This document shows positions 32,553-40,285 of a DNA stretch of 53,132 nucleotides, in pieces. Positions within the stretch are counted from its first letter, which is position 1; every line of letters starts with the position of its first letter. This DNA comes from Planctomycetia bacterium (GTDB lineage: Bacteria > Planctomycetota > Planctomycetia > Pirellulales > PNKZ01), in contig JAIOPP010000166.1 of the NCBI GenBank assembly GCA_021413845.1, positions 1 to 53,132 on the forward strand, read 5' to 3'. Position numbers and translations under genes: made by a program. Under the pieces are notes generated by a model. It made no database searches, was not told where the DNA came from, and worked only from the letters and a program-made list of their open reading frames with translations.

Positions 32553-33068
32553 TTATTCTTCGCCGTCCGGCTTGGTTTTGATCACGCTGATTTCGCCGTT
32601 TCGCTCTTTATACGCATACTTTACCTCGGCGAAGTTTTCGATGCCGTTCAATCGCAAGCCTTCTTCCAGATCATGGCCCGAGATATGCGCCTCACGCATC
32701 GCAGCTAAGAGCACCTTGCCGTGCTCGATCAGTAAGATCGGGCTTCCCTTCAACACGACTCCCGCTCGATGCGAGCGACAAGCAATGATCGTGAGCAACC
32801 AATGCGTCGCCACGAGCGCAGCCGAAGCGATGAGCGTGTCGGAGATCGGCGCATGGCCGGTGATTCCGCGGCTTAAGAGCGAGCCGAGAATGAAGCCGAG
32901 GATGATATCGAGCGACGTCACACGCCCGATCACACGACTCTTGCCGATCCGCACGATGAGAATGCCGGAGATATAAACCACGATCGCGCGGGCCGCGACT
33001 TGGTAGATCTCCAACGACCCGTGCGGCTCATTCCCCCCGAATACGACCTCGAAGATTTTAGTGAGCAT
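32553..33068 (-). CDS. DUF421/YetF-like membrane protein
   Basis: A 171-residue protein with three TM segments (residues about 24-42, 51-70 and 78-97; for example VAARAIVVYISGILIVRI) and a cytosolic C-terminal YetF-type domain (about 105-165: GVVLKGSPILLIEHGKVLLA, MREAHISGHDLEEGLRLNGI and VKYAYKERNGEISVI). This is the DUF421/YetF arrangement (Bacillus relatives include YetF and YrbG-like proteins). The function of the family is not established; members have been linked to spore germination and membrane stress. The segment SLDIILGFILGSLLSRGI is the conserved core. The gene is divergent from the response regulator gene, sharing a 346-base intergenic region. Confidence 0.9.
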   Translation of the reverse strand: MLTKIFEVVFGGNEPHGSLEIYQVAARAIVVYISGILIVRIGKSRVIGRVTSLDIILGFILGSLLSRGITGHAPISDTLIASAALVATHWLLTIIACRSHRAGVVLKGSPILLIEHGKVLLAAMREAHISGHDLEEGLRLNGIENFAEVKYAYKERNGEISVIKTKPDGEE

Positions 33069-33414
33069 AGATCCCGTACGGTCGAAGTTTTACGACAGGG
33101 TTAGCGATGGAGATTCTGTGATTCATGTACCGCACTTTGCAAGATCACAGCAAGCGCTCCATCGCGCCGGCAGCGATCGTGAATGCATTGAATCACGGAC
33201 AAGCAAAGACGATCGAGATTCTGCCTCTTACGGCCGACGGAAATCGACCCGAAAATCAGCGGCGATGGCACCGGAATTGCTTCAAGAATATCCAAGAACC
33301 TGCTCCGGCCTTAAGCCTATGCGCTACGAGCCGGACTGCGAAATGCCGTGTTTTGCATCGACCGCCGCTGAAGGCGGCACGCTGTTGTCGTTTGTTTTGA
33401 GTGGAGTTCGATCC
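33069..33414. other. Divergent intergenic region
   Basis: A 346-base gap between the DUF421 gene (minus) and the response regulator gene (plus). It holds a sigma-54-type promoter match (33266-33281) and a small CCGCC/GGCGG stem-loop (33362-33377) about 40 bases before the regulator start. No plausible gene is visible; a 91-codon plus-strand frame at 33125 has poor composition and no ribosome binding site. Confidence 0.6.
33266..33281 (+). promoter_or_regulatory. Sigma-54 (-24/-12) promoter candidate
   Basis: The sequence TGGCACCGGAATTGCT matches the RpoN consensus TGGCAC-N5-TTGCW exactly, with the canonical 10 bases between the GG and GC dinucleotides. It points toward the response regulator start at 33415, giving a predicted leader of about 120 bases, and lies in non-coding DNA. 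Such a promoter would need a sigma-54 activator (not in this window). Confidence 0.6.
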
Positions 33415-34113
33415 ATGTCTCAAGATCTGCCGGGGAATAAAATCGGCATCTTGATCGTCGACAACCATCCGGCTGTCCGCGAAGGGCTTGCGCTACGCAT
33501 CTCGCGCCAGCCCGACATGCAAGTCGCCGGCGAAGCGGCAGATGTCGACGAGGCGTGGGCGTTGATCGAGCGAGTTGAGCCGGAGATCGTCATTATCGAT
33601 ATCTCGCTGAAAAAAGGGAATGGTCTCGACCTTGTGAAGAAGATCAAAGCCGAGGGAAACTCGACCCGCTGCTTGGTGTGGTCGATGTTCGACGGCCTGC
33701 TCTATGCCGAGCGAGCTCTGCGCGCCGGAGCGCAAGGATACATCAATAAGGAAGAAGCGACCGATCGGGTTATCGCCGCGATTCGGAAAGTGCGCGACGG
33801 CGGAATGTATGCCTCCGAGCAGCTGCTGGAAAAGCTCGATAGCCGCGCAGCCGCTAAGAAGAGAGAGCCTTCCGCAAGCACTTCGCTCGTCGAGGAATTT
33901 TCCGACCGTGAGCTGCAAGTGTTTCAGCTCATCGGTCAAGGTTGCGACATGCAGCGCATTTCCGAACGGATGAATTTAAGTATCAAGACCGTCGAGACCT
34001 ATCGGGCCCGGATTAAACAGAAGCTCAATCTACCGAGCCGTACGGAGCTGGTGCGTACCGCCGTGGAATGGGTGCTCTACGAAGCGTCGCCGAACCGCGA
34101 TAAATCGCTATAG
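33415..34113 (+). CDS. NarL/FixJ-type response regulator
   Basis: A 232-residue two-domain regulator. Receiver domain (about 9-130): acidic pocket D16 in IVDNHPAVREG, phosphoacceptor D62 in VIIDISLKKG, Ser90 in VWSMFD and Lys112 in GYINKEE. LuxR-type HTH (about 160-225): FSDRELQVFQLIGQGCDMQR, ISERMNLSIKTVETYRARIK. It is a DNA-binding transcription regulator controlled by a histidine kinase that is not adjacent. I use ATG 33415 with GGAG about 8 bases upstream; the frame extends 118 codons further upstream but that leader has no domain. A sigma-54 promoter match precedes it. In planctomycetes many such regulators are orphans. Confidence 0.93.
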   Translation: MSQDLPGNKIGILIVDNHPAVREGLALRISRQPDMQVAGEAADVDEAWALIERVEPEIVIIDISLKKGNGLDLVKKIKAEGNSTRCLVWSMFDGLLYAERALRAGAQGYINKEEATDRVIAAIRKVRDGGMYASEQLLEKLDSRAAAKKREPSASTSLVEEFSDRELQVFQLIGQGCDMQRISERMNLSIKTVETYRARIKQKLNLPSRTELVRTAVEWVLYEASPNRDKSL

Positions 34114-34200
34114 CGCATCGGCGCCTCAGGAACTGGTAAAAATTCCACCCTCTTGCTTGCGCAACGACCGGTTTTCACTATTTGGCGCAAGGACGGTCTC

Positions 34201-36519
34201 TTAGCGCACGAGCATCCAATCCAGCGTGGCATTTGCCGGAGCCGGCTTGTCGAAGGTTACGGTGAATCCCTCGGGCCCTTTTTCCGAGATCGCACGGTTG
34301 CCGAGCCACGATTGCTCGACGAACACGGCATAGTCTCCGTCGGCCTCGGCAGTTGCGAACTTGATCCGCACGCTGGTCTCGGCATTCGCCACTGCGACGT
34401 TCTTGCCGCGCAAGTTGCGCGCCGGCTTGTCGTCGCCTGAAAGACCGGCCACGCTCGTAACCGCGCCGCCGGCTTGAATGCCGCCGCCGACGAACTCGAA
34501 CGCGCCGCTCTCACGGCTCACCGTAAGCGAAGCCACCTTCTGAGTCGTCGCGGGCAGGGTTACGCCCCGCGTAATGCCGGTCTTTGTGTTCGCGGCATCG
34601 TCCGGGTCGGAGTGGCCGTAGAACCATTGAATCGGCTGAACATGATGGGGTTGTTGGAACAAGATCGCGGCCTTGGCGAAGTCGGCTTTGAAGTTGAGTC
34701 CGATCGTCGCCGCACTGTTCGCGACGATCAGGTTGTCCCAGGCCGGCTTTTGTTCTTGGCGTTTTTCGACGTCGTCCAAGTTAGCCGGTCCGCCTGCTAT
34801 GCTGATGACCGAGTAGCGCGAAGCCGCGCCGTTGTTCGCGACGTCCATCACCGCAGCCGGAAACTGCCCCGGCACGTCTTCCCACATCCAGACGCGAAAA
34901 GCTTGCGGCTTAAACGGATCGGGCCCGATCGCCTGTTCGACCGCGTCCCCCTTTTCGAAGTCGGACTTCGTGCCGATTCCTGCGTGCGGTGCGACGCCGA
35001 GCGTTCGCTGTCCGCCCCGATCGCCCCCCGGCAGAGCACGCGAGACGTCGTTCACATACGTTCCCGGCGCGATCACATAACCGAGCGGCCGGATATGCTC
35101 GTCCCAGGTATAGTTTTCGGTGCGATACAACGTCGGGCTGCCGGCGCTTTTCGCTCCCCACCAGAAACGCTGAATCTCGATATCCTTCGTGCCGTCGGCG
35201 TTGGCGATGAATTTCGTAATCAGATACCAACGGAAATTCCCCTCGGGAGTTTTCTCGGTCGGTTCGTTGACGGCGAAGAAGCGGCCGACGACCGCGGGGG
35301 TCCAATCGCAAGCTTGATCGCCCCGAATGAGCCCGCCGAACTTGCGCTCGATCGACTTCGTAATCGGGCTCGTCACTAGGCCGGTCGTGTAATCCTGGCC
35401 GTTGAACTTGCTCATCTTCGGGTCCGGCAAGTCGTAGTCGGTCCGACCGGCGACGATCAGTACTTTGCCTGCCGTGAGGTGCTTCTTGGGATTGAGATTG
35501 ATGAGCGGCCGCGAGTCGCCGAGCGTTTGCACATTGCTGGCGGAGTTCGAAAAGACGAGCTTCGATTGCGCCCAATCCACGGACTCGACCGTGCTCCGGA
35601 AGTTGTTGTCTTGCGAACGAATGAAGGCCGCATAGCAGTTGCCGTTTTCGTCGCCGGCCGCCGAATGGACGTTGCTCATGTAGTTGAAGTCGCAGTAGTA
35701 GATGTAGGTGTCGCCGTGCGCGTATTGATTGCGAATCACCTTCACGTCGTACGTTTGATTGTCGTTGTTGCTGGTTTGCAGCATATGCAGCAGGCCGGTG
35801 TTGCTCTTGTTGTGCAAGATCGCGCCGGCGACGTGGTCGAGGTCGGTATCGGCGACGAGATAGTTCAAGTTCTTCTCGGCGTCATAGCCGATCGACTTGA
35901 CCAACGCGCGCGTAACGCCGCCGCCGTAGCCCGGCCCGCCATGGACGTTGAGAAACTGGCCGGGCCGAATGCCGCGAACGGTCGGGAGATAGAAGCGCTG
36001 ATCCTTCCCCTTCTTCACCGGCGCTTGGAGCCAATCGAGATAGCTGATCGCACCGTAGACGAGATTGCTTTCGAGCGTAATCGCCGGATGCGTACCCCAA
36101 TGCGGCAGGCTATCCCCTTCGGCGAGGCGCAGATCGCGCTGGATGTGCATGCCGCTCAGCGGTGGCACTTGCACGACGACGCTCTTGCCGTCGTGCGAAA
36201 TGAGGGTTACTCCTTGACCGGTCGTCCAGCGCTTCGTTTCGGCCGGAGCGTCGGGCGTACGAATCAGACCTTGCAGCGGCACGACCTTGTTCGTCAATTG
36301 ACTCCAAGCCGCCGCGGGAATCTCGAGCACGCCGCCGGTTGTGCGCATTTCGGACATCGCTTTTTGATACGTCTCGACAAGCTTCTGAGGCCCGGTGTCG
36401 CCGAACTCGCCGAGAGGCCGAACCACCGAGACGGCCTCGGCTCCCTGCGCATAAGTTGTGATGAGCGGCAGGAACAAGCTGGAGAAAACGAGACCGAAAC
36501 GGAAGCAAAAGCGCGACAT
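34201..36519 (-). CDS. Large secreted protein of unknown function
   Basis: A 772-residue secreted protein with a signal peptide (residues 1-24, FGLVFSSLFLPLITTYAQGA). The start of the mature part (GPQKLVETYQKAMSEMRTTG and GGVLEIPAAAW) is like the entry of right-handed beta-helix pectate-lyase-type folds, but no catalytic motif is obvious. The middle is dominated by beta-strand-rich segments (GKVLIVAGRTDYDLPDPKMS, DTYIYYCDFNYMSNVHSAA). The last 130 residues (FEFVGGGIQAGGAVTSVAGL through VRIKFATAEADGDYAVFVEQ) look like a C-terminal beta-sandwich. A TLDWMLVR end resembles structural tail domains. Start 36519 has GGAG at 8 bases. Possibly polysaccharide-binding or phage-tail-like; unproven. It is convergent with the response regulator gene. 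Confidence 0.75.
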   Translation of the reverse strand: MSRFCFRFGLVFSSLFLPLITTYAQGAEAVSVVRPLGEFGDTGPQKLVETYQKAMSEMRTTGGVLEIPAAAWSQLTNKVVPLQGLIRTPDAPAETKRWTTGQGVTLISHDGKSVVVQVPPLSGMHIQRDLRLAEGDSLPHWGTHPAITLESNLVYGAISYLDWLQAPVKKGKDQRFYLPTVRGIRPGQFLNVHGGPGYGGGVTRALVKSIGYDAEKNLNYLVADTDLDHVAGAILHNKSNTGLLHMLQTSNNDNQTYDVKVIRNQYAHGDTYIYYCDFNYMSNVHSAAGDENGNCYAAFIRSQDNNFRSTVESVDWAQSKLVFSNSASNVQTLGDSRPLINLNPKKHLTAGKVLIVAGRTDYDLPDPKMSKFNGQDYTTGLVTSPITKSIERKFGGLIRGDQACDWTPAVVGRFFAVNEPTEKTPEGNFRWYLITKFIANADGTKDIEIQRFWWGAKSAGSPTLYRTENYTWDEHIRPLGYVIAPGTYVNDVSRALPGGDRGGQRTLGVAPHAGIGTKSDFEKGDAVEQAIGPDPFKPQAFRVWMWEDVPGQFPAAVMDVANNGAASRYSVISIAGGPANLDDVEKRQEQKPAWDNLIVANSAATIGLNFKADFAKAAILFQQPHHVQPIQWFYGHSDPDDAANTKTGITRGVTLPATTQKVASLTVSRESGAFEFVGGGIQAGGAVTSVAGLSGDDKPARNLRGKNVAVANAETSVRIKFATAEADGDYAVFVEQSWLGNRAISEKGPEGFTVTFDKPAPANATLDWMLVR

Positions 36520-36640
36520 AAGATGAACTCCGGCAAGGCGGCGTGGCGTGGACGAACTCGCGTGGCGAACCGCGAGAGTCGGCATCATAACCACGGACGA
36601 GAGCCGATCCTAGCTGCCGCCGAAAAAGTCGCCGGCGCCG

Positions 36641-38128
36641 TTAGCGTACGTCGGCGTGCTCAAGAACTCCGTTTAGTATTCGCTCGAGTGCCTCGCTTAC
36701 GGCTTCGAGCTGGATCGGCTTCGAAACGTAATCGTCCATCCCGGCTTGGAAGCATTTCTGCCGAGCTTCGGCGAACGCGTTCGCGGTCATCGCGACGATC
36801 GGCGTATGGCCTCCCTGCTTGCGCTCGAGCTCGCGAATCCGCTTCGTCGCTTCGAGCCCATCGAGGTCGGGCATTTCCATGTCCATGAAAATCGCATCGA
36901 ACCGTTCGCCGTGAAAAGCGTCGATCGCTTCTCGGCCGGAGCTCACGACCGTGCATCGATGTCCCAGCGCTTCGACGATTCCGATCGCGACGGCTTGGTT
37001 TACGCTCAGATCGTCGGCGAGAACCACAAGATCGTCGTTGCCGTTCGCCTGTAGTTGCTCGACCAGGCGCCAGCCTTCCTCGCCGTTCGGAATCGGGCTG
37101 CAAACCGCTCCGGCTTCGAGCAGCGCTTCATGGTATGTGCCTCGAGCTCGGGCGCTGTCGCAACAAAGCAGCACGTGCCGCCCTGCCAACGGTTGCTGCC
37201 GAATCCGATCGGGTGCGCCGGGAATGCATTCGAGAGGAATCGTAAAATGGAACACGCTTCCGACACCTAGTTCGCTTTCGACCCAGATGCGGCCTCCCAT
37301 CAGGTCGACCAACTGCGCCGAGATGGAAAGGCCCAGACCGGTGCCGCCGTAGCGTCGCGTCGTCGAGCTGTCGCTTTGCTCGAAGGCGTCGAAGATCAAC
37401 ACCCGTTTGTCTGGGGAAATGCCGGGCCCATCGTCGGCGACCGAGACATGCACGTACTCTCGTCCGTCGCCGCCGCGTTCGACGTTTGTATCGACGAACA
37501 CCTCGCCCGACTCGGTGAACTTAATCGCGTTGCCGACGAGATTGACGATCACCTGCCGAATCCGACCGGGATCGCAAGCGAGTTGCGTCGGCAAGGCCGG
37601 CGAGATTCGATGAATCAGTTCCAGTCGCTTCTGCGCCGCATGGCTTCCCATGAGCCGCATCGCATCGGAAATGACGCTATGTGGATTCGCGGCGATCTTT
37701 TCCAGCACCATCTTGCCGGCCTCGATCTTCGACAGATCGAGGATATCGTTCAGCAAATGCAAGAGCGTGTCGCCCGATTGGCGAACGATGCCGAGATAGG
37801 TTCTCTGTTGGGCCGTGAGCCCGGTGCGGAGCGTGAGATCGGTCATTCCGAGAATGCCGTGCATCGGGGTGCGAATCTCATGGCTCATCGTCGCCAAGAA
37901 GCGACTCTTCGCCGCGTTGGCTGCTTCAGCCACGTCTTTCGCGAGACGCAATTGCTCTTCGGCGCGGCGTAGTTCTTTCGCAGTTCGGCCTAGTTCCGTA
38001 TTCGAGATCGCCAACTCCGTCGCACGCAGTTCGGCAGCCGCGGTTCGTTCGGCGACGCGCTCTTCCAGCGTAGCGTTGAGTTTTCCTAGAGGCAGTTTCA
38101 AAACCGCCTCAGGACGATCATGAGACAA
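36641..38128 (-). pseudogene. Hybrid histidine kinase, 5'-truncated by an IS element
   Basis: A 495-codon frame retaining a coiled segment (about 20-75), a HisKA domain with H83 in [12 protein letters not shown], a HATPase domain ([40 protein letters not shown]) and a complete receiver domain with D416 in FMDMEMPD and K470 in YVSKPIQL. The native gene starts with the coil [16 protein letters not shown], which in intact kinases follows a sensor region; that sensor part is missing. The first 12 codons ([12 protein letters not shown]) are read from inside the adjacent IS element, via a TTG. Between the kinase and the last receiver lies only about 50 residues of a first receiver ([15 protein letters not shown] to LVEQLQ), suggesting an internal deletion. 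Likely a non-functional remnant or an unregulated kinase. Confidence 0.82.
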
Positions 38129-38917
38129 GCGAGCTTGGCGAAGCCATGGAAGAGGAAGGCGTAGAACTCGTAGCGGGTGACGAGTCGTCGGAAGGCTTTG
38201 AGCCAGCCGATCGTGCGCTCGACGATCCAGCGTTTACGATAACGCCGGAGCGGTCGGCCGTCTTGAGTGGCCGGTCGTTTGCGGCCGCGACGGTGCGGAC
38301 AGATGAGCTCGACGCCGCGATCGGCCAAGCGTGCGCGGAGCGGATCGCTGTCGGCGGCCCGATCGTAGATCAGCCGCTTCGGCAAACGCGCGACGACCGC
38401 TTGCTCGAGCAGCGGCTCGATCAGAGTGACTTCGCCGGGACGAGCGCTGTCGACGTCGATCGAGAGCGGCAAGCCGGTGCCGTCGACCAGCAGCATGAGC
38501 TTCGAGCCCTTGCCGCACTTGGTCGGGCCGTGATAATCGCCCCCTTTTTAGCCGCGGCGAACGTGCCGTCGGCGAAACCTTCGTCCCATGCGACGTCGCC
38601 TTGCCGATCGAGCTTCAAGATCAGTCGCCGCCAGGCGCGATCCCAGACGCCGTCATTCGACCACTGCTCGAAGCGGCGCCAACAGGTGACGTACGACGGG
38701 AACGAGCGCGGCAAATCCTTCCAACGCGCGCCGGTCCTGAGGATCCAGAGAATCCCTTCGACGCAGCGTCGCGCGTCGGCCCGCGGTCGACCGCCGCGCG
38801 GATCGGGGGCGGGATCGACGAACAGATCGGAGATCAAAGACCGAAGCCGGCACCGCTTATCGGCGTTATCGGATGGTTCGACTTCGCACCATCACGGGGA
38901 AACCCGCAAACTGCGCG
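38089..38917 (-). mobile_element. IS5-family insertion sequence
   Basis: An approximately 830-bp element that carries a DDE transposase and abuts the kinase remnant. The left end starts near GAGGCAGTTTC at 38089; a matching inverted GCAGTTT/AAACTGC pair (38092-38098 and 38908-38914) suggests the right end near 38914-38917. Beyond those seven bases the ends are not well matched and I could not identify a target duplication, so the boundaries are approximate. Size and coding layout fit the IS427-like groups of the IS5 family. Confidence 0.7.
38098..38837 (-). CDS. IS5-family DDE transposase, two frames
   Basis: Frame A (38837 down to 38421; start [23 protein letters not shown]) and frame B (ending at 38098) together make one transposase. 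A holds [12 protein letters not shown], and the catalytic Asp is in FADGT. B supplies [18 protein letters not shown] with the second Asp and [16 protein letters not shown] with the Glu. The join is at a run of five A and five G on the minus strand, in the middle of the element: a -1 slip there continues as [16 protein letters not shown], exactly what IS5 transposases read at this place. The N-terminus looks short for the family (no ATG in frame), so expression may depend on the TTG or the copy may be decaying. The stop lies 9 bases inside the left end. Confidence 0.85.
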
Positions 38918-38995
38918 CGGCTTTTCTCGAACGAACATCCAGGCGTTTTCTGGCCCTTTGCTCATTCGCTCCGTGATCGATGCCGCATCGTTTGG

Positions 38996-40252
38996 CTACC
39001 GGACGTCGAGCCCTTGCATCGTGCCGGTCGTTCCGGCGAACGAGTCGGTTTCGACTCCCAAGCGTTGCGCGATGCTCACGAACAATTTAGGCAACGGGTA
39101 ATTGTTGCGGGCATCGAATGCGAGATGGTTGCCATGCTTGAAGCCGCCGCCGGCGAGAAGCACCGGGAGATTCGTCGTGAGGTGGCCGCTCGCGTTGCCG
39201 AGATTGCTGCCGAGCAACACTTGAGTTCGGTCGAGCAAGCTCGAACCGTTTTCCATGCTCTGCTGAAGGCCTGTGAGAAACTCGAAAAAAGCTTTCATTG
39301 TGGCGAGCTCGATGAGCTCGAGTTGGCGAAGCATATCGGGATTCTTCCCGTGGTGCGAGAGGCCGTGGTAGCCGAGTTGCACGCCGGAGATCAACGGGAC
39401 CGTGCCGAAGCCGGTGCCGCCGAGCGTGATGAGGCGCGAGCTATCGTTTTCCAGCGCGAGGCGGATAATGTCGAAATGTCCACGCAGCCGGCCGACGAGA
39501 TCGGCACCGGGCAACTCGCCCGGCGGCTTCGCTTTCACGATCGGCTTCGGCGTCCGATTCCAGGTCTCGGCCTTCGCGAGGCGCCGTTCCGTCTCGCGCA
39601 CGGCGGTTAAGAACTGATCGAGCTTATCGCGATCGGCCGGGCCGATGCGGCGCTCCATCGATTTCGCGTCGCTTAGCACCGTGTCTAAGATGCTCCGGCC
39701 GTCTTCCAGATCGCGTTCCAAGCCGGCGACTTCGCGCGGTGAACCGGTTAAGAACAACTTCGCGAACGCCTTGCCCGGCGACTGCTCCGGAGGAATCGCC
39801 ACGCCGTTGGCCGACCACGAGAGGGTCTTCTCGCCGAGCGTGAGCGATGCAAAGCGGGTCTTCTCGCCGATCTTGTCGGCGAGATATTGATCGAGCGAAA
39901 TCGTGTTTTTGAAAGTCCGCGCACCCGGCGAAGGGGCAGCCGTGAGGAATGATTTCTCCGCCGCATGCCCGCCGTCGACGCCCGGATGGCTCGTGCCGGA
40001 AAAGACCGTGAACTTGTCGCGCAGCGCTTCGCCGGGTTGCAAGTAGCTCGTCATCGCGTAGCCCGCGCCGGCTTGCTCCGGAAAGAACTTCTCCGGAATG
40101 AAGCCGAGCGGAACGTTGATCGCCACGAATCGCGCCGGCGACGCCTCGGCCGGAGCGGCCCGCAACCGAACGGGCTGCATCGCGTCCAACAGCGGCAACG
40201 CCACGGCAACCCCGGTCCCTCGCAAAAACGTGCGGCGTGAAAGAGCGTTCAT
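38996..40252 (-). CDS. DUF1552 domain-containing protein
   Basis: A 418-residue DUF1552 protein. Twin-arginine signal RRTFLRGTGVAVALPLLDAM at the start. The family landmarks are present: FVAINVPLGFIPEKFFPEQA, then YLQPGEALRDKFTVFSGTSH, FLTAAPSPGARTF, GLSHHGKNPDMLRQLELIEL and VLLGSNLGNASGHLTTNLPV. In planctomycetes and myxobacteria DUF1552 genes pair with DUF1587/DUF1592/DUF1588 cytochrome genes, as here: the latter starts the unit on the same strand, and 33 bases separate the two. The pair is exported and probably acts on organic polymers or alcohols; the mechanism is unknown. The IS element follows 78 bases after its stop. Confidence 0.95.
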   Translation of the reverse strand: MNALSRRTFLRGTGVAVALPLLDAMQPVRLRAAPAEASPARFVAINVPLGFIPEKFFPEQAGAGYAMTSYLQPGEALRDKFTVFSGTSHPGVDGGHAAEKSFLTAAPSPGARTFKNTISLDQYLADKIGEKTRFASLTLGEKTLSWSANGVAIPPEQSPGKAFAKLFLTGSPREVAGLERDLEDGRSILDTVLSDAKSMERRIGPADRDKLDQFLTAVRETERRLAKAETWNRTPKPIVKAKPPGELPGADLVGRLRGHFDIIRLALENDSSRLITLGGTGFGTVPLISGVQLGYHGLSHHGKNPDMLRQLELIELATMKAFFEFLTGLQQSMENGSSLLDRTQVLLGSNLGNASGHLTTNLPVLLAGGGFKHGNHLAFDARNNYPLPKLFVSIAQRLGVETDSFAGTTGTMQGLDVR

Positions 40253-40285
40253 AGTTCGGGATGCGCGATGGTTTCGAGTTCGTGG

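Noticed and set aside
33125-33400. A 91-codon plus-strand frame upstream of the response regulator
   Set aside because: It overlaps the sigma-54 promoter match, has no ribosome binding site and ordinary random composition.
35479-36888. A 469-codon plus-strand frame
   Set aside because: Antisense to the secreted protein and the kinase remnant; low-complexity Arg/Ala/Val composition.
38840-38962. A 43-codon minus-strand frame (MSKGPENAWMFVREK...) crossing the right IS end, considered as the lost N-terminus of the kinase
   Set aside because: It has no sensor or coil features, and spans the likely IS boundary, so it is probably a chance frame.
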